Below are positions 1 through 6,905 of a stretch of 50,832 nucleotides of DNA, piece after piece. Below the pieces are notes generated by a model, which saw nothing but the letters and a program-made list of their open reading frames with translations, ran no database searches and was not told where the DNA came from. Origin of the DNA: Kiritimatiellia bacterium. Lineage in GTDB: Bacteria; Verrucomicrobiota; Kiritimatiellia; RFP12; UBA1067. Where the stretch lies: positions 1 through 50,832 of the forward strand of contig JAQUCE010000028.1 of NCBI GenBank assembly GCA_028686345.1, read 5' to 3'. A program made the translations under genes and the position numbers. Every line of letters begins with the position of its first letter. Positions within the stretch are counted from its first letter, which is position 1.

Positions 1-695
1 CAGCTCAGACCGCCCACTTGCATGCCGGCGGCTGAGGCGACCATTGCCTCCGGCACGGTTGACATGCCAACCGCGTCTGCCCCCATGCCGGCATATGCCC
101 GTATCTCCGCCGGAGTCTCGTACCCCGGCCCTGTCGTGAAGGCGTAGATCCCCTCCGAGAGCGCGGTGTCGCTGTCATGGGCAGCCTTACGCAGCAAGTC
201 CACGAGTTGGGTGGCGTAGACATGCGATTGGTCAGGAAAACGCCCTCCCCAGCCCTCCACTGTTTCGCCGATTAAGGGGTTGATGGCAGCCGTGTTGATG
301 TGGTCGCGTATGATCATCAGTTCGCCTGGAGCGAAGCGGGGGTTGATGCCGCCAGCCGCATTGGTGATCAGGAGTTTTTTGACTCCCATGCGCCGCATGA
401 TCTCAACCGGCAGCACCACCGGCTCCCACCCCTGGCCTTCATACCAGTGCCGCCGACCCATAAAAGCGATCACGCGCTTGTTATGGCGTTTGAACAGGAG
501 CATCTCGCCCCTGTGACCCACCACGGTGCTGGCCCCCAGTCCGGCAATCTCGGCGTAAGGTATCCGGGCGATCACCGAGTCGCTCTGCAGCACCCGGCTC
601 CAGCCGGAGCCCAGTATCAATCCGCAATCCGGCGCGCTTTCAAAACAGGCCGGCGGCAGCGATTCTTGTGCATCTCTAAAGCATTCAATCTTCAT
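1..695 (-). CDS. Purine nucleoside phosphorylase, partial (3' end outside window)
   Basis: Phosphorolysis of purine nucleosides to base and (deoxy)ribose-1-phosphate in the cytoplasm, purine salvage. I translated this frame by hand; it stays open to the window edge (about 231 codons). It shows the trimeric PNP hallmarks: LILGSGWSRVL near the N-terminus (phosphate-binding Gly-Ser-Gly), a GRRHWYEG segment like the family's GRxHxYEG, a TNAAGGINP segment, the FTTGPGYETPAEIRAYA loop, and GADAVGMSTVPEAMVA close to the edge. The start ATG at 693-695 has an AGGAG 8 bases upstream. It overlaps the end of pyrC by 11 bp in another frame, so the two are probably translationally coupled. The exact subtype (inosine-guanosine versus methylthioadenosine phosphorylase) cannot be fixed without the C-terminus, but GP-x-(F/Y)-ETPAEIR and MSTVPE favour PunA-type PNP. 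Confidence 0.9.
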   Translation of the reverse strand, partial: MKIECFRDAQESLPPACFESAPDCGLILGSGWSRVLQSDSVIARIPYAEIAGLGASTVVGHRGEMLLFKRHNKRVIAFMGRRHWYEGQGWEPVVLPVEIMRRMGVKKLLITNAAGGINPRFAPGELMIIRDHINTAAINPLIGETVEGWGGRFPDQSHVYATQLVDLLRKAAHDSDTALSEGIYAFTTGPGYETPAEIRAYAGMGADAVGMSTVPEAMVASAAGMQVGGLS

Positions 696-1968
696 AATCT
701 CCTAATAGTGTATTAAAGCTCACCTTACCACCGCAAATCGTTAAAACCGGGCGAGCGTTCAGCTTCCAACCTGTAAACGGGGTGTTGCGTGAGAGCGACT
801 TGAATTTGTCGGGATCAACCGTCCAGGGTGTTATTGGATCGATCAGCACTAGATCCGCAGTGCTGCCAGCCGCTAAAGAGGGCAGCGGCTGGTTGAGCAG
901 CCTGGCCGGAGCAACTGTCCAGCGCGTGACCCAATCCATGAGCGGCATCCGCTCCTCTTCAACCATGATCTTCCAACTCACACCAACAGCGGTTTCCAGA
1001 CCGACCACCCCGAATGCGGCGCGTGCAAACCCATTTGTTTTGGTCTCAGCTGTGTGCGGCGCGTGATCTGTGGCAAAAATGGCCAGGGTGTTGTCCAGCA
1101 CGCCCTCCCGGATGGCCCGCACATCCTCCAGGTTGCCCAGGGGCGGGTTCATGCGGTAGTTGCCGTCATCTCCAGGGATATCCTCAACTGCAATCGCAAT
1201 ATGGTGGGGGGAGGCTTCACCGCTCACAGGCAGCCCCGCGCGCTGCGCGGCGCGGATGAGCCCGACCGAAGCCGCGCATGAGATATGCTGAATATGGGTG
1301 GGACACCCGGTTTCCTGGCAGAGTCTGATGTCGCGCCGCACTGCCTCAATCTCAGCCTCAGGTGGAAACACAGGGAGGTTGTAACGCTGCGCGGTCGCGC
1401 CCTCACGGATGATCCCACGCTTGGCAATTGATGAAATCACAGCGTGTTCCATGATCAGTGAGTTGAGGGCCTTGGCTTGCAGCATGGCCTTGCGCATCAG
1501 GTCATCGTCCTCCAGCATGGCTCCGTCATCAGTCAGTGCCACCGCTCCGGCGTGAACTAGCGCGGGAAGGTCGGCCAGCTCCAGCCCCCGGCGCTGTGCG
1601 GAGATACAGGCTGACGGCAGAATCTTAACCGGCAGGTCAGCTTCAATTTGCGCTCTGATCAACTCGGGAGTGTCTATGGCCGGAACAGTGTTCGGCATTG
1701 TCACAACATGGGTGAACCCGCCCGCCGCCGCTGAGTGCGCTCCGGAGATCTGGGTCTCGGCCCTCGCATTGCCCGGATCACGGAAGTGGACATGCGCATC
1801 CCATAGCCCTGGGCAGGCGATCAGGGTGGAGCCATCGATCTCCGTCAAGTGCTCGAGGGGTGCGCCGGCTGGCTGGATCACCCCGTCGCGTATGATGATA
1901 TCGCCTTTAATGTCAGTTCCAGCGCCAGGGTCAATGATTCGTACATTCTTTATCAGCAGATTAGTCAT
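685..1968 (-). CDS. pyrC: Dihydroorotase (class I, PyrC)
   Basis: Cyclises N-carbamoyl-aspartate to dihydroorotate, third step of de novo pyrimidine synthesis; cytoplasmic zinc amidohydrolase of 427 aa, the usual class I size. Visible motifs are DAHVHFRDPG (zinc-binding HxH and substrate loop), ALTDDGAML, LIMEHA, THIQHIS, EASPHH, YRMNPPL and IFATDHAPHT with the catalytic Asp. A longer in-frame extension reaches 2037 but is made of low-complexity repeat DNA, so I chose ATG at 1966-1968, which gives the typical N-terminus MTNLLIKNVRIIDPG; its RBS (GGAAAGAA) is weak. It sits in a minus-strand run ABC ATPase - pyrC - PNP, with the PNP start inside its last codons. Function is secure from motifs. 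Confidence 0.95.
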   Translation of the reverse strand: MTNLLIKNVRIIDPGAGTDIKGDIIIRDGVIQPAGAPLEHLTEIDGSTLIACPGLWDAHVHFRDPGNARAETQISGAHSAAAGGFTHVVTMPNTVPAIDTPELIRAQIEADLPVKILPSACISAQRRGLELADLPALVHAGAVALTDDGAMLEDDDLMRKAMLQAKALNSLIMEHAVISSIAKRGIIREGATAQRYNLPVFPPEAEIEAVRRDIRLCQETGCPTHIQHISCAASVGLIRAAQRAGLPVSGEASPHHIAIAVEDIPGDDGNYRMNPPLGNLEDVRAIREGVLDNTLAIFATDHAPHTAETKTNGFARAAFGVVGLETAVGVSWKIMVEEERMPLMDWVTRWTVAPARLLNQPLPSLAAGSTADLVLIDPITPWTVDPDKFKSLSRNTPFTGWKLNARPVLTICGGKVSFNTLLGDYED

Positions 1969-1990
1969 AATTGTTCTTTCCAAGTTTTTT

Positions 1991-2080
1991 GACCAGGTGA
2001 CCAGGTGACTCGGTGACCAGGTGACTTGGCGACTCAATGACCAGGTGACTTGGTGACAAGCTGGCCGGGTAACTCGGCGG
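1991..2080. repeat. Degenerate CCAGGTGAC tandem repeat between pyrC and the ABC gene
   Basis: Imperfect tandem copies of a 9-10 bp unit (ACCAGGTGAC, with GTGACTCGG and GTGACTTGG variants) fill most of the 144-bp gap upstream of the pyrC start. A shorter stretch of the same unit in the other orientation lies at 18921-18953 just before the GH20-like gene. No gene or promoter can be read in it. Confidence 0.7.
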
Positions 2081-2112
2081 CATTGCCTGCAAGGTTAAAA
2101 GATCTGTTGCGG

Positions 2113-3081
2113 CTATCCTGCTTTGAAGCAGGCGCAGAGGTGGTCAGGCGACTTCAGCGCCTCCAATGGCGGTGTGTTCAACCGGCAATAGTCATCCGCC
2201 AGTGGACAGCGTGGCGCAAAGGGGCAGCCGATGAGCTCCTTGGTCTGGCTGACCTCCACCGGCGGGGTGTCATCTTCAGGCAGTGGCGTGCCAATGCGCG
2301 GTACAGCCCGCATCAGCAGGCGGGTATAGGGGTGGGCCGGAGAGTTCAACACCATCGCCGTTGTCCCGGTTTCCACGATTTTGCCCAGATACATTACCGC
2401 AATCCGGTCGCTGATGTGCTCCACCACGGCAATGTCATGGGTGATGAAGAGATAGGAGAGGTTGTGTCGCACTCTCAGCTCCTCCAACAGATTCAGCACC
2501 TGCGCACGCACAGAGAGGTCGAGGGCGCTGACCGCCTCATCGCAGATCAGCAGCTTAGGGCTGAGCGAAAGGGCGCGGGCAATACTGATGCGCTGGCGTT
2601 GTCCGCCGGAGAACTCATGCGGATAGCGATCGAGCACATCCGGCGACATGCCAACATCATCCAGCAGTTTGGCGGCATCTGTCTGACGTTGTTCACGGGT
2701 GGTAAGGCCGTAGGCCAACATCGCCTCTGTGACCAGCTCCAGCACCGTGTGACGCGGATTCAGCGATGCTTGCGGATTCTGAAAGACAACCTGGACCGAG
2801 CGTCGGAATGCTTTCAACTGGGCACCCGTCATGGTCAGCACATCTTCGCCGTTCATCAGGATCGAACCTGCCCGCGGTTTTTCCAGGCGCAGGATCGTTC
2901 GCGCCAGCGTGGATTTGCCGCATCCCGACTCTCCCACCACTCCCAGGGTTTCGCCATCATAAATGTCCAGCGAAACATCATCCACTGCACGCACATAACC
3001 AACAGTGCGGGCAAAAACGCCCTTTTTAACAGGAAACCAGGTTTTTAGATTACGTATGCGCAGGAGCGGTTCAGAATTCAT
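2113..3081 (-). CDS. Oligopeptide/dipeptide-type ABC transporter ATP-binding protein
   Basis: ATPase subunit (322 aa) energising import through an inner-membrane permease. Walker [12 protein letters not shown] is near residues 49-59, the signature [15 protein letters not shown] near 157-171, Walker [13 protein letters not shown] right after it, and the switch His in [12 protein letters not shown]. The C-terminal tail contains [12 protein letters not shown] and [15 protein letters not shown], the OppD/DppD-OppF/DppF extension with its Cys cluster, so it is the peptide/nickel importer type rather than a generic ATPase. Its position in the family (F-like, second ATPase) is suggested by length. 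No permease or binding protein gene lies beside it: upstream is over 800 bp without a gene and downstream is pyrC. It is either an orphan subunit or the last gene of a split operon. Confidence 0.9.
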   Translation of the reverse strand: MNSEPLLRIRNLKTWFPVKKGVFARTVGYVRAVDDVSLDIYDGETLGVVGESGCGKSTLARTILRLEKPRAGSILMNGEDVLTMTGAQLKAFRRSVQVVFQNPQASLNPRHTVLELVTEAMLAYGLTTREQRQTDAAKLLDDVGMSPDVLDRYPHEFSGGQRQRISIARALSLSPKLLICDEAVSALDLSVRAQVLNLLEELRVRHNLSYLFITHDIAVVEHISDRIAVMYLGKIVETGTTAMVLNSPAHPYTRLLMRAVPRIGTPLPEDDTPPVEVSQTKELIGCPFAPRCPLADDYCRLNTPPLEALKSPDHLCACFKAG

Positions 3082-3746
3082 GGTCTTCTTTTATCAAATA
3101 AGGCATTCGAGCGCAAGTGCGGACTTTGATTGCGCTGCAATAAATGAAGCGCACCCAGGGTTCAGAGAGCAGAGCACTGGACATAGACGTGAAAAGCATA
3201 AACGAAGAAGGTGGATAATCCCTGTCCTTATCTCTTTCGACCAGCACAGGCAGCCGTTGTTTGATTAGGATTGTTCGTATTACTGGCCCAACGGGCCGGA
3301 TTCACCATAGCCCAGGACAACGTCCCGGGTATCCGGGCCCAGCATTAACGTGTCCTGAAAGGGCACCTCAACCACGATTTTGAGGTGACCTTTCAGGCCA
3401 CAAATTTAACTTCTTACCTCCCGGGGCTTCGCTTCGCTTGCTCCGGGCTAAGGTGAATACACCCCTTCGGGGTTCTCCTGATTACTTGCACAACTATAGC
3501 AGTCAGCGAACACAGGCTTTTTGCAGATAACAGCTTGATAAGTAACAACATACAGAGGCTAAGCGTCGAAGCCATACTTTGCCGCCGGAGTCACGGCCCA
3601 CGCCCTGCAGTTTCGGACTGCCAGTGGATCGGCTGGCGCGCACCTGCTAGGCGCGGAGCAAGGAAGTCAGTCGCTATGCGGCTGACCACGCTGCGTGGCT
3701 GATCATTCGCGTGCCGCTCGCGGTCGCCCGCATAGCGAACGACCTT
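3082..3746. other. Long intergenic region without a gene, repeat remnants
   Basis: No reading frame here looks like protein. It holds a GTTGTTTGATTAGGATT sequence (3254-3272) that recurs at 4634-4652, the hairpin at 3354-3397, a short ACCCCTTCGGGGT hairpin near 3463-3476, and a GTCAGTCGCTATGCGGCTG palindrome at 3666-3686 shared with 9326-9352 and 17139-17158. The rest, for example 3560-3660, has no recognised content. Confidence 0.6.
3354..3397. terminator. Long stem-loop, possible terminator or transposon remnant
   Basis: An 18-bp inverted repeat (CCTGAAAGGGCACCTCAA against TTGAGGTGACCTTTCAGG, one mismatch) encloses an 8-nt loop. There is no T-tract after it, so an intrinsic terminator is not certain; it lies about 270 bp upstream of the ABC gene start and is not at a gene end. 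Confidence 0.35.
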
Positions 3747-3952
3747 AAGCTACCAGCTTGAATGAAAATGTTTTCTGCAAGCAGGATGCTTGCACTACTC
3801 CATGATCACTTTTACAGTAACGTCTCAATAATCCGCCCTGGAGCAGCCTTCCGTCTTCGCGCTTCGCAGCTACGCCGGACACGGAAAGGCTGGACAACAA
3901 GCCTTACGCAGCAGCTATTTGTTGTTCACTGGTCGGCTATTGAGAAGTTAGC
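3747..3952 (+). repeat. Interspersed repeat family A, copy 1 (runs into tsaC 3' end)
   Basis: Begins with AAGCTACCAGCTTGAATG and the core TGCAAGCAGGATGCTTGCA (itself a palindrome), continues with CACTACTCCAT, a CTCAATAATCCGCCC segment, GGAAAGGCTGGACAACAA and ends with GGCTATTGAGAAGTTA. The same order of blocks occurs at 9410-9640, and inverted at 31736-31889 and 40487-40590. The last block overlaps the stop codon and final codons of tsaC on the other strand. Confidence 0.8.
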
Positions 3953-4539
3953 TTCGTTTCAACCGCGTGAATTTGCGCAGCTGAGATTGCGCCTTTGCGC
4001 AGAATGGTCAGGGTGTTGTTTCTGTCGACCTTGACCACTGTGCTGGCAACGCCGCCAGGCGAGGGGCCGTCATCAATGATGAGGTCAGCTTCAAGCCCAA
4101 CCTCCTTCAGCGCCTCGGCCGCGCTTTTGGCTGGCATGGCACCGCTCAGGTTGGCACTGGTAACCCTGAGGGTGCCGCCGCAGGCTCTGATTAGATTGCA
4201 CGTTTGCGGGTGGTCGGGGACTCTGAAGCCCTCAAAGGCCGCGCCGTAGGGCAGCACTAAGGTCAGCGCTCCGGGCCAGAAAGCGTCCATCAACATTTGC
4301 GCCAGCGGGGAGACCTCAGCGCCGAATGTTATGGCCGAATGCTTGTCCGCAGCCAACAGCGCAATCGGTTTGCCGTCTGCGCGCCCTTTAATAGTGCAGA
4401 TGCGGTTGACCGCGGCACTCTTGTCCGGATGGGCAGCAATGCCGTACACCGTGTCGGTGGGTATGATTACCACTCCGCCCGCGTGAAGGATGGAAACAGC
4501 GGTTTTGAGGGTCTCTTGCGTGAAATTTTGTGTGGTCAT
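3937..4539 (-). CDS. L-threonylcarbamoyladenylate synthase (TsaC/Sua5/YrdC family)
   Basis: Makes threonylcarbamoyl-AMP from Thr, bicarbonate and ATP for the t6A37 modification of ANN-decoding tRNAs; cytoplasmic. 200 aa, a stand-alone YrdC domain without the Sua5 C-terminal domain. Motifs: GGVVIIPTDTVYGIAAHP at about residues 21-38, IKGRADGKPIALLA, FWPGALTLVLP, GTLRVTSANLSG with the SANxSG nucleotide loop, and DLIIDDGPSPGGVASTVV. ATG start at 4537-4539 gives a normal N-terminus. Single gene, divergent from nothing close by. Odd feature: the last four codons (LTSQ) and the stop lie in the terminal block of repeat family A, so the native C-terminus may have been replaced by repeat sequence. Confidence 0.92.
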   Translation of the reverse strand: MTTQNFTQETLKTAVSILHAGGVVIIPTDTVYGIAAHPDKSAAVNRICTIKGRADGKPIALLAADKHSAITFGAEVSPLAQMLMDAFWPGALTLVLPYGAAFEGFRVPDHPQTCNLIRACGGTLRVTSANLSGAMPAKSAAEALKEVGLEADLIIDDGPSPGGVASTVVKVDRNNTLTILRKGAISAAQIHAVETKLTSQ

Positions 4540-4642
4540 AGTGGGTGTTTAGGGTTCAGAGTGTTTTGTATTGCTTGCCTGTAACTTCGACCTTTTATAG
4601 TAATTTATAGCTAAATGACATCACCAAGAACCACCGTTGTTT

Positions 4643-4712
4643 GATTAGGATTACGATTAGGATTGTGATTAGGATGGAGCACATCCTTGTCTTAATCTTA
4701 ATCCCAATCCTC
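4643..4712. repeat. Repeat family G: GATTAGGATT hairpin
   Basis: Three tandem GATTAGGAT-like units are followed, after a 6-nt loop region (GAGCAC), by their inverse as ATCCTTGTC-TTAATC-CCAATCC, making an imperfect long hairpin. A partial copy is at 3254-3272 and a second complete hairpin at 50461-50531. Located in the 304-bp gap between tsaC and nrfA. Confidence 0.7.
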
Positions 4713-4771
4713 GTCTCTTGCGGCCATCCCTGAACAACGCTGATTGATTGGGTTTACGACAAAGTTCTCCT

Positions 4772-4832
4772 GTAACTAGCATACCCCTATGCCCTAGACC
4801 GTATACCCTATACCCCATACCCTGTACCCTGC
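4772..4832. repeat. TATACCC-type short tandem repeat downstream of nrfA
   Basis: Degenerate 7-8 bp units (ATACCCT, TATACCC, CATACCC, TGTACCC) in tandem. No gene signal. Similar in style to the CTGTAGACTGTGG repeat at 9772-9813, which also abuts a gene 3' end followed by a hairpin. Confidence 0.55.
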
Positions 4833-4858
4833 AAGCTGAAACGCTAGCGTTTCAGCTT
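4833..4858 (-). terminator. Perfect palindrome overlapping the nrfA stop codon
   Basis: A 26-bp perfect palindrome with centre GCTGAAACGCTAGCGTTTCAG includes the nrfA stop codon (TAG). A strong hairpin at the end of the nrfHA transcript could end transcription or protect the 3' end; there is no clear U-tract. Confidence 0.5.
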
Positions 4859-6271
4859 CAGCGCCTCGACCTCGCCTTGACGCGCATAGTCGATCGACTC
4901 GGCCAGGATACGGGCTGCCTCTTGCGCGGCGTGGAAGCCCATGGAGTTTTCAGCTGCAATGTAGTCCAGCCGCCACTGCGCCTTGCGCTGCAGTTCGAGC
5001 GCGGGGGTCAGTTGTTCGGGGGTGGCACCACCCTGTTTGGCAGCTGCGACCTTGTCCAGTAGGTCCATCAAAGCCGCGCCGGCGCGTTGCAGGAGGTTGA
5101 AGTTTCTCTCCTGAATCGAGTCAACCCGAGCCAGAATCTCGGTTTCAGAGGCGCGGTGGCAGGTCTGGCAGGCGCGGTTGACGTTGAGCAGCGGGCTGCG
5201 CACCCAGTGATCAGAGACCTTGGACGCGCCTTCGCGCATGTAGGGCATGTGGCAGTCAGCGCAGGCAACGCCGTTGCGCGCGTGGATGCCCTGGCTCCAG
5301 AGTTCAAACTCAGGATGCTGGGCTTTCAGGATCTCAGCGCCTGACTCTGCGTGCGTGTAATCGAAAAACCGTTTGCCATTCGGCAGTTTGGTCTGGTTCC
5401 AATATTTTTCGAGGTCATCCATGCGCAGTCCGTTGCCCCATGGGAAGGTGAGGGGCATGGCATCGCCGCAGTAGTACTCCACGTGGCACTGGCCGCAGGC
5501 AAAGGAGCGCATCTCAGTGCGGCTGGCATCGTTGTTCGGGTTGTAGGGCTCCTTACGGTCGCCGGTGCGCCAGCGTGCGATCGAGGGAATGGCTGGAACC
5601 TCGGCATCCGAAGCCGCCAGCTTTTGGATGCCGACGATAAAGGCGGGGCGGGTGACCCGTAAACTCATGGTTTTGGGGTCGTGGCAGTCAACGCAGGAGA
5701 CCGGGTGGTAGTGGCCCATGTCGCGCACCATCTTGTTCAGCTCCTGGTAGGGCATATTGTGGGTCAGATTCATGCCGGCCAGCGCGTCGCCGTTTCCGAG
5801 TTTGCGATAGACCGGCATAATGGAAGCATGGCAGTGCAGACAGGAGCCTGATTGCGGCTTGGTCAGACGCTTAGTGGCCTCCTGATCTTCGAGCATGTAG
5901 GCGTGGCCACGTCGATCGCGGTAGTCGATGGAGAAAGCATAGCCGAGAAACATGCGTTTGAGCCAGGGGTCGCGTTCAATTTTCTCCTCGGGCATGGCTT
6001 CGCTGCCGCCATGGCCGCCAAAGCGGGTGCGGGTGGATATGGCGGTGCGTTTATATGAGTCGTACTGGCGTGGCCAGTTTTGCGCCCAGCGGGCCGGATC
6101 GGTGTCATCTTCGCCCACCTCGACTAAGCGCACATAGGGGTTGCGCGCCTCGCTTTTGCGCTCCGCGATATTGAGTAACAGAGCTGTCACCCCGATGGCG
6201 GCGATGGCTACAAAAAAGGTGGTGCCGATGAATAAGCCGGCACTGACGAATTTTTTATTTGAGTTGTTCAT
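4844..6271 (-). CDS. nrfA: Ammonia-forming cytochrome c nitrite reductase, catalytic subunit
   Basis: Six-electron reduction of nitrite to ammonium in the periplasm, receiving electrons from NrfH. 475 aa from ATG 6269-6271, chosen because GAGAGG lies just upstream and an N-terminal membrane segment follows (residues about 9-33). Five haem motifs: CLHCH 144-148, CVDCH 193-197, CGQCH 259-263, CADCH 337-341, CQTCH 368-372. The active-site surroundings [10 protein letters not shown] (catalytic Tyr266) and KAQHPE (His319), plus [19 protein letters not shown], are clear NrfA signatures. The first, active-site haem carries CXXCH instead of the classical CXXCK, as known for a minority of NrfA proteins. 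It overlaps nrfH by 17 bp, so the two form one transcript. Confidence 0.95.
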   Translation of the reverse strand: MNNSNKKFVSAGLFIGTTFFVAIAAIGVTALLLNIAERKSEARNPYVRLVEVGEDDTDPARWAQNWPRQYDSYKRTAISTRTRFGGHGGSEAMPEEKIERDPWLKRMFLGYAFSIDYRDRRGHAYMLEDQEATKRLTKPQSGSCLHCHASIMPVYRKLGNGDALAGMNLTHNMPYQELNKMVRDMGHYHPVSCVDCHDPKTMSLRVTRPAFIVGIQKLAASDAEVPAIPSIARWRTGDRKEPYNPNNDASRTEMRSFACGQCHVEYYCGDAMPLTFPWGNGLRMDDLEKYWNQTKLPNGKRFFDYTHAESGAEILKAQHPEFELWSQGIHARNGVACADCHMPYMREGASKVSDHWVRSPLLNVNRACQTCHRASETEILARVDSIQERNFNLLQRAGAALMDLLDKVAAAKQGGATPEQLTPALELQRKAQWRLDYIAAENSMGFHAAQEAARILAESIDYARQGEVEALKLKR

Positions 6272-6776
6272 ATTTTTTCCTCTCTTGGACCTCTCCGCGA
6301 TCTGCCGGGCCAATTCCGGTCGGCAGCTCGCCGTGGCCGACAACGGCATGACAGTGAACGCAACTCACCGCGTCCGGGTTTTTGATACTCGGTCTCATCA
6401 TTTCAAACACCAGATCCTGGTGGCATTCAACGCAATTCCGCTGGAGAATTCCGCTGTTCTTGCGTTTGATCATAATGGGCTCTTGAAAATTCTGTGTTGT
6501 GAAGGCCAGCGAGTGGTGATAGCCGTTTTCAGCCTTGGCGATATATTTGAGAATAAAGGTGTGAGGCAGATGGCAGTCAACACAGGTCGCCACATTGTGG
6601 TGACTCGACTTCTGCCAGGAGTCGTATTGCGGGGTCATGATGTGGCAGTTGACGCAGGCTTTAGGGTCAGTGCTCAAATAGGATAAACCTTCGGCGTATT
6701 TGAATGTAAAACCTCCAATACCTGCCAACACCCCCAGCAGAGAGGCCAAAATAAAACTATTCCGATTCATCAACAT
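6255..6776 (-). CDS. nrfH: Tetrahaem cytochrome c quinol dehydrogenase NrfH
   Basis: Membrane-anchored NapC/NirT-family cytochrome that oxidises menaquinol and feeds NrfA. 173 aa from ATG 6774-6776, picked because AAGGG lies 5 nt upstream; a longer in-frame extension to 6830 would put extra residues before the membrane helix. Residues 7-25 form the N-terminal transmembrane anchor. Haem motifs: CVNCHIM 41-47 (Met47 is the typical unusual ligand of NrfH haem 1), CVDCH 65-69, CVECH 115-119, CVHCH 139-143. Overlaps nrfA by 17 bp. No nrfBCD or nrfI genes follow, so this is the simple NrfHA system. Confidence 0.95.
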   Translation of the reverse strand: MLMNRNSFILASLLGVLAGIGGFTFKYAEGLSYLSTDPKACVNCHIMTPQYDSWQKSSHHNVATCVDCHLPHTFILKYIAKAENGYHHSLAFTTQNFQEPIMIKRKNSGILQRNCVECHQDLVFEMMRPSIKNPDAVSCVHCHAVVGHGELPTGIGPADRGEVQERKKYEQLK

Positions 6777-6791
6777 AACAACCCTTAAATA

Positions 6792-6820
6792 AGATAACGT
6801 GATCATAACAAAATATTCAA
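6792..6820 (-). promoter_or_regulatory. Candidate sigma-70-like promoter for nrfHA
   Basis: On the minus strand TTGAAT (6815-6820) and TTATCT (6792-6797) are separated by exactly 17 bp, ending 15 bp before the nrfH start codon. Matches are moderate (4 of 6 each) and the leader would be very short. No FNR-type TTGAT-N4-ATCAA site was found nearby. Confidence 0.35.
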
Positions 6821-6905
6821 TGGGTTTCACATCTATTTTTCATGTGTTTTTCTTGTTTTTTGCGACAGAAGCTGAGATAATAGCCAATAAATACGAGGAA
6901 TTTTT

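Noticed and set aside
6831..6905. FNR or NsrR operator before nrfHA
   Set aside because: No half-sites with the right spacing were found in the intergenic region.
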